Positions 1 through 12,942 of a DNA stretch of 64,000 bases are shown piece by piece (within the stretch, counting starts at the first letter, position 1; each line of letters opens with the position of its first letter). The position numbers and the translations under genes are program-made. This DNA is from Trichoplax adhaerens (Eukaryota > Placozoa > Uniplacotomia > Trichoplacea > Trichoplacidae), in the NCBI RefSeq assembly GCF_000150275.1, contig NW_002060944.1, forward strand, positions 5,741,102 through 5,805,101, given 5' to 3'. The notes under the pieces are model-generated. The model had not been told where the DNA came from and made no database searches. It saw only the letters and a program-made list of their open reading frames with translations.

Positions 1-54
1 ACGACCTATATGCATCATATCTCATCAAATTTTAATAATTTATTCTATGGGTAG

Positions 55-1443
55 GCTGTTAAGTATTTAACTACGGAATTTTATAAAACCAATTACAGTT
101 TACAGCAACGTTTGGATATATTAGAGGTGTTTATCAAAACAAAATTGAAAAAATGATTTATTCTAAAATATTGATTTTATTTTATTGTCTGATCCAGGCT
201 TGATGTTACAAATTATTAAAAACTTTATGACAACATTTAGATTATTGCGAAATCTGCTCAAGAATTATCTTCCCCACACACGACTGATAGTGAAAGTAAG
301 AAAGAGGCGATACCCAGTGACAATTATGGCACTGGACCCCAACATAGGTCAAAGACTCCGAATTGGCAGCAAATTGTCAATGAAAGAATTAAATTGAAAA
401 CTCGTCGTTTTGCGAAAGTTAGTAATAGCACCTAAAATTTTGATGTCAAATAGGTTAAATTCTTGTTATTTTATCAGCTTCATATTTCGTGTATATAATC
501 GTGATTATTTATTCGCATAGGGTCGGCCAAAGTCACGAGTAAAGAGTATAGCTAATCGCTTTGCACCAGTCGCAGGCCTTTTCTTTTTCCCGCTACTGCA
601 GCACTTTGACAGGTTGTATACGTCTTAGCGCTTAAGCTAATAACAATTTTAATAAATAAGTTCAACAAATTACTTATTGGTATTTCTCGCTACTAACTAG
701 ACCATTAAACACCATGGATCTACTTGGAGATGACTCCTTCGTATTAGGTCGATTAATTTATACGTTAGGTGTCGTCTTGTATGCTGCTATTAATACTACG
801 GTTAGTATAAATGGATAGCTTAGACTAACTAGCCACCAACCCAAATGTGAACATACTGTCAGATAGTAAGTATTAACTTGATATTTATCGATGTAGATTG
901 TTGACAGTATGGGTAAATCTTTATTAGAATTTTTATGGGCCGTAAGATTTCATGAAGAAGCGTAAGAGACTACAAAAAGCTTTTAAAAATAAATTTAATC
1001 TCTATCTGTTAACAAAAATTTTTCAATTCCTCATATATCCAATCTAACTTGCAGGTACATTCGCCAGTCGATCATTTTCAGCTTCACGATGATCATCTTA
1101 AGTTTACCTTCATATGTTTTAATCGGGAATGCAGATATCTATGAATTTCAAGCTTGGATGCAAGGTTTATACATTTTGACATTAAAATAAATCTGAGTAT
1201 GTTTTAAAAAAGTAAATACTAGATATTTATATGCACAAAATGTTTGGATAGTAGTGCTAGACAGTATAAAGTTATCAATGATAGTATAGCCTTGGTAGAA
1301 TAATTTTTTAATAAATTATCATTCTGGTATGCTTATCGAGACTAGATTTAATTCACAAAGATCCCAATAGTGAGTGTCGAAAACTAGCTGCACAATCGTT
1401 ATCCTTACTGCAAGATACTTTCAAAAAGGTTAGTATAGAATGA
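55..1443 (+). CDS. TELO2: TELO2, C-terminal part (gene enters from the left edge)
   Basis: This is the C-terminal part of the TEL2 family (HEAT-repeat scaffold of the TTT complex, which with TTI1/TTI2 and HSP90/R2TP stabilises PIKKs such as mTOR, ATM and ATR). Exons read at 55-126, 241-417, 521-612, 701-800, 897-961, 1055-1164 and 1361-1443 (stop TGA 1441-1443). All junctions are GT-AG and phases are consistent. Family landmarks in order are YLTTEFYKTNYSLQQR, DILEIIAKSAQELS, the basic ERIKLKTRRFAK, the FFFPLLQHFDR block, GRLIYTLGVVLYAAINTT, MGKSLLEFLWAVRF, YIRQSIIFSF and the terminal DPNSECRKLAAQSLSLLQDTFKK stretch (two overlapping halves seen). Earlier exons lie outside the window. The 3' end is tail to tail with TMEM186, about 395 bp apart. 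Identity rests on recalled family consensus along the whole segment. Confidence 0.93.
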
Positions 1444-1837
1444 ATTTGCTACCTATTTCAACATGTACGACTACAGTATATTCTATCCATAGTGGAAAAA
1501 TTTTTTGGATCTACTTCTATAACTAATTTATACAATTACGTACTATCTATATCACTTCTAAAATTAGGAATTGTTACCGGAAGAAAAATAATTAGCTGTA
1601 TACTGAAGCAGAACTATAAATTAATTAATTACAGTGTATATGCGCGTATATATACGTGAGTGGAAGGATAGTGAAAAAAGATTGATTAAATATCATTTCG
1701 ATGGTTGATTCTATACGCTTAATTTGAAATTTTCTATTTTGCACGGTAAATGATGTCAACTAGTAAGTACTGTGTGTACAATTGTAGTACTGTAATGGTC
1801 AATAATATACAGTATGAATCTATGTTACTGCATTCAA
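1444..1837. other. Spacer between convergent TELO2 and TMEM186
   Basis: AT-rich sequence between the two stop codons. I see no further ORF or strong repeat. It must hold both 3' UTRs. Confidence 0.6.
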
Positions 1838-2924
1838 TTAGATATCATCCATTTCTTTGATTTCTTCATATCCAATAACTTGTAAAAATCTCGGATGATC
1901 ATATATTTTTCCATATGGAATACTGTAATAAAAGTCTTCTTTTGCTCCATTAATCTCTAAATATTGAATGATTTCATCATTGAGAAATCGAGCGGCCATT
2001 CTTCCGTCGCTCCATGAGACAACTGATTCGACAGGATAATGTCTACAAATTTAGCAGATATTAAATGAGTGATGAAATTATTATCTATTTCTTAAAGTTA
2101 TTCCAGCATACTATCATGTAATCTTCAAAAGAAGTTATTTTTATGCGTATAGCTAGCTTTACCAGCGGAGCATAGTAAATGGACGAGGATTACATCATTA
2201 CTGACTGTAAGCTGATCGCCTTAAGTTAATAATGCAACTACTACCGATTATCTGCGAAAATGAATTCAGTCTTGCCTGCTAATGTAGATATAAGCATGGA
2301 TAAGAAACGTTACCTATTACGTCTATTTCCCCAAAACGTCAAAGTTGATAGGATTATTTCTTGATCATCATCAGAAATCCATAATTCGCCAATAATTCGA
2401 CGGAAAAAATAACTGAAAACAAACAAAGCGACTGTTGTACTGGTTGCAGTACTAATTGTAGTCCAAAAAACCAGGTTGGATATCATTTGATGTGTATACC
2501 AGTAGCACGAAGGAATGCTAAGACTTAACATGAATCCAACTTGGAATAATTTAAATCGCGACGCAAATCGAAACCAATGCATTCGAGGTAATTTATAAAG
2601 TAACTGATAGCCACTAAATTGGTTACGCGATTGTCTTGTCGATTGAACATCCTTGCACTTGTTCTCATCTGTGCAATAAAGATTAGCTGTAGTCGTCCAT
2701 TTACGTAAGGAGTTTGGTATCTTTTGTCTTGCAATCCAACGATCCATCGTCATCATTCTAACCGTAGTTGTAGGACGAGTGTAATCCCAGAGGAATCTTC
2801 TACAGTGTAACTGAATATTGGCTTGATAGTTGAGGAAATGCCTACCTTGGATACCCCAACGGCTGGCATTGCAACAGCTCTGATAAACAGAGCATATTGT
2901 CCGAGGTATGGCCCATTGATTCAT
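1838..2924 (-). CDS. TMEM186: TMEM186 family mitochondrial inner-membrane protein
   Basis: Two exons: 2314-2924 (start ATG at 2924) and 1838-2042 (stop at 1838-1840), joined in phase at an arginine codon, 271 aa. TMEM186 is a two-helix inner-membrane protein of the MCIA complex that assembles respiratory complex I. Visible features are a basic, acid-poor N-terminal third suited to a mitochondrial presequence, then FRFASRFKLFQVGF, two hydrophobic helices, the SYFFRRIIGEL block, the LTFWGNRR block and a C-terminal DFYYSIPYGKIYDHPRFLQ stretch that matches the family end. It is longer than the roughly 210-residue human protein, mainly at the N-terminus. An upstream in-frame GTG exists, but the ATG is the natural start. 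Confidence 0.85.
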
Positions 2925-4154
2925 CTTTTCCACTTTAATCTTGATTCATTTCTTATTCCTAGTTTCTACTGTAAAAATCAACTTTACTGCAGGCTATTCC
3001 AGGCTCAAAATACTCCACAGTTCTAATGATGTTCCATCGTCAGTAGCAATTGCGAGATCAATTTCCACCAATGGTTGCAGCAACGATTGAGCAATGAGCA
3101 CTTGAGCAGCCTTCTGCAACAAGATGGGTTGGCCAGTACTGTATATAGTATAGTTTTTAAACAGTCCAGAACAAGTGATAACGTACATGATTCTGTATGG
3201 CAATACTGGAGCAACACGGTTAGCATCATTCTTCAATCGGTACATTCGTAATATGCGAGTTTGACGTACTATAAAAGTCGAAGATAAGAACACGCTCCAA
3301 CTTTCTCTATATAAATACTGTAGTGCCATCACTTGAAAGAGCAGTAACTAGCACTGCATTTTACGTCCGATTGTCTGTCTGTACAGCACTAGAATCTCAA
3401 GACTCGACAAGCGGATAAGTGCTAGTTCAGTTCAAATTAAATATTTTGTATTGGTTCTCGGCTACAGTTACCGGTACTGTACTGTCTACTCTTACAGTAC
3501 TGTCACACTGTCTAGATTGTACCGTACGTACTGTACACTGTACAGAACTGTATCGTAGTAACCAGGCGGAAGGACCGTTCGAATATTCATCTAATAACGA
3601 GATCTTGATCTTTGTGCTCTAGCATTAAAGACTGGATCGCTAATGATATGATTATTACTACCATTTACAACCATTATTATCGTCAGTAGAAAGCTCTAAT
3701 ACTGTCCATGTATAATTCGGATACATTCAATATGAAAGTTAAGTGTTCCATGGATATTCTATGATAACATCACTGATAAAAACTAGTTGAAAACGAATGC
3801 ACGATGGATAGCCTGAAAGCGTTTCGTCGATAGCCATCATCTCAGAATTGACTGCTACCAATAAAGGGAAGTTACCGTGATGATTATTTCCTCGATCTTG
3901 CATACCATGTTAGTAAACTACAAATACACCTACAGGCTAGAGCGATTATAATAACGAGGATTTGATTTTCGCCGCTAGATCATAGATTTGATTTGCTAAC
4001 CCTCATTATATATTACTGTAAGTGGATATGTTGCATACCTAATCAGCAATACTGCCAATCCATTCTTGTTTTCAACTCTTGAATAGCTCAAGTTAAAACC
4101 AAGATACGTAAAAAGGAAACAGAATTATCAATATTATAAATATCGGTGTGAAAC
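2925..4154. promoter_or_regulatory. Shared 1.2 kb region between divergent TMEM186 and SIRT7
   Basis: The starts of TMEM186 (minus) and SIRT7 (plus) face away from each other, so both promoters should lie here. I see no clear TATA or initiator element. A dense patch of TACTGTAC/GTACAGT words sits at about 3470-3560. Confidence 0.45.
2994..3332 (-). CDS. Unrecognised 112-codon ORF upstream of TMEM186
   Basis: Open frame on the same strand as TMEM186, about 70 bp before its start codon. The predicted product is hydrophobic-rich with segments such as LPYRIMYVITCSGLF and LIAQSLLQPLVEIDLAIA, and no family I can name. It overlaps sequence carrying GTACAGT-type words and has a second open frame on the same DNA, which argues for a chance ORF. 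It could also be a 5' exon or uORF region of TMEM186. No splice partner was found. Confidence 0.2.
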   Translation of the reverse strand: MMALQYLYRESWSVFLSSTFIVRQTRILRMYRLKNDANRVAPVLPYRIMYVITCSGLFKNYTIYSTGQPILLQKAAQVLIAQSLLQPLVEIDLAIATDDGTSLELWSILSLE

Positions 4155-7100
4155 ATGAATGAAAGCACATCAAGTGACGGTATGAATCAGGCGGTCATCA
4201 AGATTTCAAGAGAAGATCGCAAGAGGAAACAAGCCGAGGACGCTTCATTAAAGGCTGAATATCACCAACGTTATAAAAACATTCGCAAAATTCTATTACG
4301 CAAAGCTGAAGACAGAAGCAGTGATGAAAGCGCATTACTAGCTAATTTTCCTGAAATTACAGGGGATATTCAGCGCTCATTACAAAAATATTTAACGTTA
4401 AAATCGAGAAAAGAGGAGGTCAGTTATAGCATCTATCTACCCTTCCAATATCACTGTTTTCTTGTACTTTACTATAAGATATAATGCTGTTAATTACGGT
4501 GCAGAGTAGTACCGTAATAACGCTTTGGTTTCTACCAGTGTTGAGCGGTTTACCGATAGTTTTTTGTTAATCAGGATACGTATGTTAACAGTAAGTACAT
4601 CGTGATATGTATGACTTTAGCGCTACACTTTGCCCTTGTCTTGGGTTTTCTTGCAGATCTATCAACTGCAGTTTTCTACTTTGTGTTATTTGTGCAAATT
4701 GTTGCTGTTTTCTATTAATTATTCGTCGGGTTGATAAATTCACATACAACCATACTGCACGTATACGAGTACACAGTGATAATATTGCCTATTGAATTCT
4801 TAAATTTCTTAACAGCATTCGTTGCACCATCATTTTGCTTTCCTACTTTAGCCTCGAAAAGTGAATGAAAGATAGGCGTTACATATTAGCTATTCCATAT
4901 AAATCTTACACGATCACTACAACGATATAGCACACCATTGGCACCGTATGAGTACTTTTATCGTTATGCAACCCTAATGTGTCGATGTGCGTGTTTGCAA
5001 ATTACAGCTGGAAAAGGATACAGGATTTCTTCTGATGAGTGATAGAAAGACTTTTAAATTTGATTGACCACCCTTGAAATAAATTGACTACATACAGTAT
5101 TTAAATGAATAGTTCCTGTTTACTTTATTAAAATTATTCGTAGCTGCCTTACAGGATTGATTATATATATCTTGGAAACAATTTACATGTAGACATATCA
5201 ACAACAGGAAATCGCTACTTTGAATATTTAATCTCATCAAAATACAACACATGAATTGATACTTGCACCGCTTTGAGCTTATAATCCTGATAGTACTACC
5301 TTAGTACAGTATAAGATTATTATACTACGCGTATATATCACTCTTAAAAAATATCTTGTTTTACTTAATTTAAACAATAGAGTGATACGCGATTTGCACG
5401 TTTACGCACTCGGAATTACACAAACTAAGTACGAGATACTTACTCTGATAGCTTTTAATTTCTTCGCCCATACGACTTATTAAATGAACTCAAGTTAACA
5501 GCCTACTTGCGCACGTATAGAATTATAATATTTTATAGTAGGATAGTGTACATACCTCGTATGTACAGTTTTTAGGAATGAGACAAGCGTAAACTATATT
5601 TACCTCGATTCAAATGTAACGAGGCTCTATAATCCTCAACACAAGCGAAGAATTTAATTCAATAGAGTACTAAATTAAACCATCTATGATGTATCTTGAT
5701 TGAATTTAACATCTTGTTAAAAATACGTTTATTTCAGATTATTGACGACTCTGAAGTTATTAGCATAAAAATTGATCAATTAGCGGAGGCTGTTCGTTGT
5801 GCTAAATGCTTGGTCATCTATACAGGAGCTGGAATAAGCACGGTACAACAGACATTTTTCTTCAGTACTTTACCTTGGCGAAGATTACATTTCACCTAAA
5901 CTCTTTCTTATCACTACCAATAAATTAATTGAAGTGTCCAATATCAAATATTGTATGTTTCTAAGCTATTCTTATTTTTTATATTCCATATCATAGGCTG
6001 CTCAAATTCCTGATTATCGGTAAGTTACAAGTTATTTAATCATATCGTCCATTTGAAAATTCGGACTTGTAAACTTCTAGAAATAAACGTTATTATTAAT
6101 TATCTTGTTTATGCTTGCTTTTATTTCATCAAATATGAAAGGGGTCCAAATGGTGTCTGGACGCAATTAGCTCGTGGTAGAAGAGCAACGTAAGTTACTA
6201 CAAAGGCTATAAAAGAACTAAGTCGTAGTCGGTTTCGTAAAATTGAAATATTCATATGAGTTTACTGTATAAGTACTGAATTTATCAACCTGTTACGCTA
6301 ATTGATAACAATTCTTTCCGAAGGGGACGAGATATGATAGAAGCCGAGCCAACATTTACTCACATGGCTATCGTTGAACTATATAAAGCGAACCTAGTAA
6401 ATATTTTCCATTTGCTAATTCGTAATTTTAATATATGACTATTGATGAGACACGCTACTGTAAATACTGATAGCTATAATATGTTCTTCCAGGCGAATTA
6501 TGTTGTTTCACAAAACTGTGATGGTTTGCATCTGAGAAGTGGATTACCAAGATCTGCCTTATCGGAAGTCCATGGCAACATGTACATGGAGGTAAATCGA
6601 CTCTTATTACACTTTTAAATATACTTTTAACTCTTTTCATGCTTTTCTTTTATTATCAAAGGTTTGCAGTAATTGCCAACCTCAACGAGAATATTTTAGA
6701 TTATTTGATGTAACGCAGGATACGGCATTAAGGCGACACACAACTCGAAGAACTTGTGACGTCTGTGGAAATAACCTCGTTGATACAATTGTTCACTTTG
6801 GAGAAAGGAGTAGATTAGTAGAGCCCCATAACTGGCAAACTGCAATTGATTGGGCAAACAAAACGGACATGATACTCTGTTTAGGCTCCAGCCTAAAAGT
6901 ATGCCAGTTCTAAATTTAACTTATCTTCTTTTAAAAAAATTTATCATTGGATAGTACCACTAATTCATCTTTTACAGGTTTTGAAGCACTATCACCCGCT
7001 ATGGGGAAGTAAAAGGGCTAAATCAAAGAGACCTAAAATTTTCATTGTGAACTTACAGGTATTACTTTTAAACTGACATAGAGACATCCTAGAACAGTTC

Positions 7101-7782
7101 ATTATTTAGTCCACCTTTAGAAATTAGAATTAATAACTTTTTAAAAATGTTATTATGCTTTAATACCTAATTTACTTAGAAAAAATCTATCAGAGGTGTA
7201 TTTTGATAATATGATTTATTGTACGCGCTATAGTGGACTCCTAAAGATAGCTATTCAACTCTGAAGATAAATGGTAATATGGTATAAGCAGAGATTTATT
7301 TCCGTTGCTATCGACTGTAGAAAGTAATTTGCGCATTGCTAATCATTTTCTGAATTGACGTAGCTCCCTGTGATATTGTCATGAAGTCGCTAATGCGAAA
7401 GCTGGATATTTGTGTGCCTCCGTATAACTCGTACGTTCATATATGTTGCACGGACTATACTACTGTTGTTGTATTTTTATACACTTAATATAAAGTTATT
7501 CCCTAAGCAAGCTAAATGTTGTAGTTAAAATTTTGTAGGTATTGCGATCCGTTGCAAGCATTGAGCACATCTGTGAAAGAAATGGAAATAGATACTATCA
7601 ATTCTAAGCAGATCTTTAAGAAAGATATGACGACTTCCTGCCTTGATGGCGATATCTTAAATAAAGAATTTCAAGCTATAGTTGATGGTAATGATAGAAA
7701 AATTGACATTAAGATACAAACAGTAACTGCTGGTTGGTATGGAAAAGGTTATTGCAAGAAAAGAAAATATAAAAGAAGATGA
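4155..7782 (+). CDS. SIRT7: SIRT7, class IV sirtuin deacylase
   Basis: NAD+-dependent protein deacylase of the nucleolar/nuclear SIRT7 branch. Eleven exons give a continuous 426-aa frame: 4155-4418, 5738-5842, 5997-6019, 6142-6189, 6324-6396, 6493-6591, 6662-6898, 6978-7058, 7234-7273, 7364-7430, 7539-7782. The N-terminus is the SIRT7-specific basic helix ([16 protein letters not shown] onward). NAD-binding GAGIST is at 118-123, QNCDGLH at 178-184, catalytic His198 (SEVHGN), zinc Cys206/209/236/239, then DTIVHFGER and [15 protein letters not shown]. The C-terminus ends in [15 protein letters not shown], the basic nucleolar-type tail of SIRT7. The linker before the tail is variable. Exon 3 is only 23 nt. 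All catalytic and zinc residues are present. Human SIRT7 has 400 residues. Confidence 0.96.
4419..5737 (+). other. SIRT7 intron 1 (1.3 kb)
   Basis: AT-rich intron with scattered TACAGTA words. No ORF or RNA gene that I can support. Confidence 0.6.
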
Positions 7783-8685
7783 TCGCAAAATTTTTGGCCT
7801 TCAGTTACGTTTCCTCTACTAGAATTCTAAGAATTAAAATTGAAAGGATTTAGGTTGCAATTTTAACGGCAACAGTCTGAAGATAATTATAGGTGTTCTC
7901 TATTGACTTAGAAACGAAATTGATAGTCTACTGGTAAAAACTTTTAGTTTGTAAATGCAAAAGTGGTATAAAATAGCCATGAAAACCGAGCTTGCATCGA
8001 TTAATCTTAATAACGCAAAAAAATCATATGGTGACCGTTTTATTATAAGGAGAGACTTTGGCAATCGTTCTACAGTTAAGCAATGAAGTACTTGTAAAGG
8101 TCAAGTATCGTTGACTTACACGTAATCATTTTAAAATAGTCGCAGTTAGATAAACATTTAGTAATGCTTAACATTGTTTATGGTTAACAGACCGAACTTG
8201 CCAAAAAAACGTTACTTAAAATCACAACAAATATAATCGAATACACCACCACGAATAAGATATGAATGTTATTATTGCAATTGAGTTATTGTCATTTTTG
8301 CAATAACGATGTAAAATAAGAAATATAATCTACTAAATTAAATTACGATCGAACGACCGTCTGCAAAATAGAAAAGAATTATTTGCAGGTCTGTACGTTG
8401 AAGCCCTTTGCTAAACTGGACAATAAAATATTCCAGGCAATATTCTTCTATCACATCAAATGAGTGAGCGTACTTCTTCCTTGAAATTTCAACCAGACTT
8501 ACAGTATAATAGGATCCAACGTAACATTAAGGGTCTCTTACGCTGGCAAGGTTAAATTCTTACCTTTCATGACTATAAAATATCAATGATAATTATGATA
8601 ATAAATTAGTAATTATAATGGTCACATTTAAAGATATACTATACGTATGCATGCAAGCATATCTAAAAAGTATAAACAATATTGC
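7783..8685. other. Spacer between convergent SIRT7 and KDEL receptor
   Basis: About 900 bp between two stop codons. I see nothing beyond AT-rich sequence and presumed 3' UTRs. Confidence 0.6.
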
Positions 8686-11600
8686 TTAATTATCAACGAC
8701 GTATTTTCTGAAGTAAAATCCTATCAATTTACCTCTGGTTATATACAGATAAAAGAAATCACAGTAAAGTCCTGTTTGTACAATTCCAGATAATACTGCT
8801 ATCCAATCCAAGTGCCCTTCTACGTAGTATCTGTAAATCCAATTCAAAATATAAAGCCCCCGATAGGATCCCAAAGCAAACAGATAGTGACTAGTGATCG
8901 ATTCCGCTTCTCCTGTTTTCGTAATCATAAACAATTGTGGTAGAATAGCGACTGCTTCCAAGTAAATGGAAAAGGTCCATAAAATCTAAATATTTTTGGC
9001 CAATTAAAATCATATCATTAACACTACATTATACATACTTGTGCATGAGTAAAATCTCCAAATTCGCTTTCAAGAAATTTAATTTTTTAATTAACTTTTT
9101 TTTCATTTATTAGTTATTCTAAAGTGACACTAGTATTACTGTATTTCTACATTATAGATAAAATTTTTTTCCTCTACTGTACCTCGGTCGCAGAGAATTC
9201 ATGATTAATTAACAGAGCCAGTATTACTGAAACAACAATCAATAGTTCAAATCTGAAAGTGTCATGATTTCTATTGTAAGTTGCTTTAAATTTCATGAAA
9301 ATCAAGTAAATGGTAGCATAGGATGATGCCAGAAAAAATATTTTCATAGTGGTATTATAAATAGAAACGAAATTGGTGAACAAGTCCAGGTATCTGCAGG
9401 TGAATACAGCAGTAAAGAGTAGCTGACTTTTACCAGATATGCCTAAAGGAAGACAAGTAGCCGATTTTCAAATTAGTAAGCAGTCATTCTTGTTTGTTAA
9501 TACTCGAATGTTAGTATTAATTTTACAATCAAATTGCGAATAATAGTGTGGCAAGACGTATTGTTACATAATGAGCGGAAAAAGCGTGCCATATTATTAT
9601 AATTTGTAAGAATTAATGCTAACAAATAATATGCCAGCAAACCATTAAATCAATGACGATCGCCAGATGGGTCGTTATCATCGGATAAAATATTTCGTAC
9701 TATTACAGTATACCGAGAACGATTTTCAGTCTACTATTTTCGCTAATGTCTGGCATTATAATAATTAGAAATCGCCATGTCATCCATATCTATACGCGAT
9801 GTTGGTAAAATAGTTCAGAAATGAGACAACATATCCTACGGGGGTAATGCAGGATATGAATGTGATGATAATGCAATCTGGATAGAATGCTTCAAATTTA
9901 TAGGTGAGTTTGTGAGATTGCTGTACCAATATCATTAGTAATAGCACTACTAATAAAGTAACTGAGGGATTATTGTGAATGTCAATGTACTGCATCAAAC
10001 TGTGAGCAGTGCCAACATTAATGATCCTAATCCGTACCGCCTAAGGTGCATGAAAGAGAATGAAGGTCATTATACTGTAGATAACACCACAGTAATAATT
10101 ATTACTATTCGTGCTAACAGGGTACATCGGTCCATGTCATAACGCACTGACTGCACTTGGTTTACTGCATCACCAAAAGTACCATACAATCGTTTTGATA
10201 ACCTCTCCAAGACGAAGGAGCTCAAAACTAATAATTAGGACTAATCCCATCCATAGCTTGCATTATAATTCTATAGTATGAAGGCTTAGCAGCAATAAAG
10301 AACTAGCAAAAATATCTACTAAGAATAATAGACTTCTAAGCGAGTGTCGTATCGAAAATTTCATCTTTTTGTGTCCCCGAGGCCACAAGATGCAAACTGC
10401 CTAGACCAGTTATGAGGCTGAATGCTTTCCGACATTGATGCAACTTACGGTATACGCGCAATTGATTGCGACCGACTCAAAAATATTCTCAATGATAGTA
10501 GATATCGCAAGGTGCTACAGAAAAGTTTATGCGTACATCCCGTAGAGTATCTGCACTCGTATATCGACCGTCTGACCGTGAATAAAATATATATTAACTG
10601 CTGGTAACATAAATACGCGTATAAGATATATAAAAATTACGATATTTACTGCCTAACAAATACAAAGTAACGAGTAGTTGGTAACACTAACTGCTACAGA
10701 CCCATTCATTAAAGTTCAGGAAGACATTGTTATATCAACGTGTCCATTTGTGCTTTTGCTTATACTGTATGCTATTAAAAGGTACAAGAGTCAATTTTCT
10801 ATAAACGAACATTACACAAAAAGCGTACTCAGTTACAGTAAATAAGTAATACTTTATGATAAGGTGATTACGATCAAACTGATATGGCATTGCAAGTCTT
10901 CTATTAGACTTTGTATATAGCAGTGTAAGGAAATTTGACTTGCTCTTCTCGACATCTTTAGTCTACTTTGATACTACAGTGGTGTACAGTAGAGCATAGT
11001 AACACATACACATTCACAATGGAACGTAGTGGGCATGTACAGTACAGTAGTGCCAGAATTCTACAGAACTTCTTTGAATATAAAAAAAATGACCGTAGAT
11101 AAATTTTGATTTCAATATCTTCAATTGATTTTGTCGACGAATTGGTAAATCATGTTTCATGACAGAAATTTTCAAAGAATGACTCAACCAAAAGCTTTCA
11201 TATCCATATATAAACGTTTATACGTACACTGTATTACAGAGTAATGAATTAGCAGGCACACTGCGAACTGCGAAGTAATGCACCCCTGTTGGATAGCATC
11301 GCCAGTGGTCATTATTTCTCAATCCCACTTACTAGTACGAAGGTAAGCAACATTATGAAGGATAATTTCACTGGTTTAGTAATGTAGAAAAGATCTTCAA
11401 TTGATTCTACACTTACTTTGACTTTGAATTCACTGTAAAAACGATTAAAAACTAGCTATGGCACTTAAACCTCAGGTAGTTTCGAAGGAAAGACTACTTT
11501 TCATCTGTACGATAACAATCATTGTAAATCTCTGCATTATGTATTGCTATACTGTATTATGCGTTTATCGCCAACGATACCAGAAATAAGGTGAATACAA

Positions 11601-11873
11601 CATTCAAGTAAAAGATAAGTTAATAACTTAGCATGATCGAATGGCCAACGAAGACGATGTGAAATCGACATGGCCTACGACAAGCGAAAATATCTTGTCA
11701 AAAGGCAGCGAGAACACCCCGCGTCTGTCCGATACTGTAGTGTGTCCACTGGACACTAGAGTAGACTAGTTGCTGAATTTACCTGAACAGGATCTCGATC
11801 TCCAAATTTTGATCAGCAGGATGATAATTGCTGCCAAGTGAGACATATCGCCTATCAATCGAAAGACATTCAT
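8686..11873 (-). CDS. KDELR: KDEL receptor (ER lumen protein-retaining receptor)
   Basis: Seven-helix Golgi receptor that binds H/KDEL-tailed ER proteins and returns them via COPI. Three exons: 11783-11873 (ATG at 11873), 9183-9442 and 8686-8985, 216 aa with consistent phases. Exon 1 encodes [17 protein letters not shown] and ends in IWRSRSCS. Exon 2 starts [10 protein letters not shown] and holds [21 protein letters not shown] and NHDTFR. Exon 3 has [46 protein letters not shown] and LYCDFFYLY. The core is textbook, but the cytosolic tail ([18 protein letters not shown]) lacks the usual lysine-serine KKLSLPA-like end. Exon 1 lies 2.3 kb from exon 2, close to a large palindromic array. Confidence 0.95.
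9443..11782 (-). other. KDEL receptor intron 1 (2.3 kb)
   Basis: Long intron with scattered TACTGTA/GTACAGT words (for example 10970-11050). On the minus strand 9780-9998 is open for 72 codons with two hydrophobic stretches, but it matches no family I can name and has no supported splice partner. I treat it as non-coding. Confidence 0.5.
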
Positions 11874-12024
11874 CTTTTCCAATGTTCACTGTGGTCTATC
11901 GACTCTAAAATAGAATATTAATAACTAAATGCTCTCCTCTTTCTCAACAACCACAACCCACAACTTCTTGCTAGAGTGATCGTCTTCACCACTTATTGGA
12001 CTGACACAGAGACACAGGCACTAC

Positions 12025-12390
12025 GGTACTTTCAGTACAGTACGTACTGTCTGTATCGTACAGTACTGTAAATTCAGAGTCTTTACTCGTCTCTCTTTAC
12101 ACTGTACAGTATAGTACAGTACTGTACAGTACTGTACACAGTGTACAGTACAGTATAACGTACAGTACGTACTGTACTGTACTGTACTGGACTCTCACTA
12201 CTCACGACGACGGCCAGGTGTACTGTACGTACAGTGTCCAGTACAGTACAGTACTGTACAGTACATGTACTGTACAGTATGTCTACCGGCAATACTGTAC
12301 AGTACTGTACTGTACTGTACAATTTCAGCGTCAGGCCGTCAGCTGATCATAATATACTGTACTGTACAGTATAGTGAGTGGACTGTGTAC
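12025..12390. repeat. Dense array of palindromic GTACAGTAC / TACTGTAC words
   Basis: The 8-9 bp words TACTGTAC and GTACAGTAC (mutual reverse complements that overlap) are repeated dozens of times, back to back or with short spacers, on both strands. Runs such as ACTGTACAGTACTGTACAGT can fold as perfect hairpins. It lies about 150 bp upstream of the KDEL receptor start codon. Confidence 0.95.
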
Positions 12391-12942
12391 ACTATACAGA
12401 CAGTATCATGGACAAACAGCAGTCTACAGCTGATAGGATTTTCTAATAGAAGAGAAAATTCTTCTAAGAAATCCCTGCTCAAGCGAGAGATAGCACTGCC
12501 TTTATTTACTGTACTTTCTCAGCCAGTTCGTCTATTAATTTTGCAAAGACTTTCGACCAACTTTATTTACTGCATGCACAGTAAATGCTACGGATAATAC
12601 ACTATAGAATAGTTGTAAGTACTTTCATTATTTCCACCGACTCCAGTTTTAATTTCTCACTCTGTACAGTAAATGGTAGTCTCCTGGAAACTTCTGTCGC
12701 TTAGCACAGGCAGTTAGCGACTTACAAAAATTTCTTCCTCAGTAAATGTAGTTTAATTTATTGTCATTTTATTCGATCACCAATTCCAAACACAATTATA
12801 AACCTCATCTGATTAAGGTTAAGACAGACTTTTACTATACTGGATGGACAGATCAACTGTCGACGATGCGCGATGCCTAGAATCTGCCAAACAGAAATTG
12901 CCACGTCAGTATTCAGAAAAGCCTTTTGTAGAACTTTCTTTA

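Noticed and set aside
9780-9998. 72-codon minus-strand frame with hydrophobic stretches, first considered as KDEL receptor exon 1 or a sodium/proton exchanger exon
   Set aside because: The true KDEL receptor exon 1 ([12 protein letters not shown], donor GTAAAT) lies at 11783-11873 with exact phase. The frame here has no suitable donor or partner.
10422-10607. 61-codon plus-strand frame in the KDEL receptor intron
   Set aside because: No splice partner, no recognisable motif, length expected by chance.
12083-12597. Open frames on both strands reading TVQYCTVLYT-like proteins
   Set aside because: They are translations of the GTACAGTAC array, with period-driven composition and no family character.
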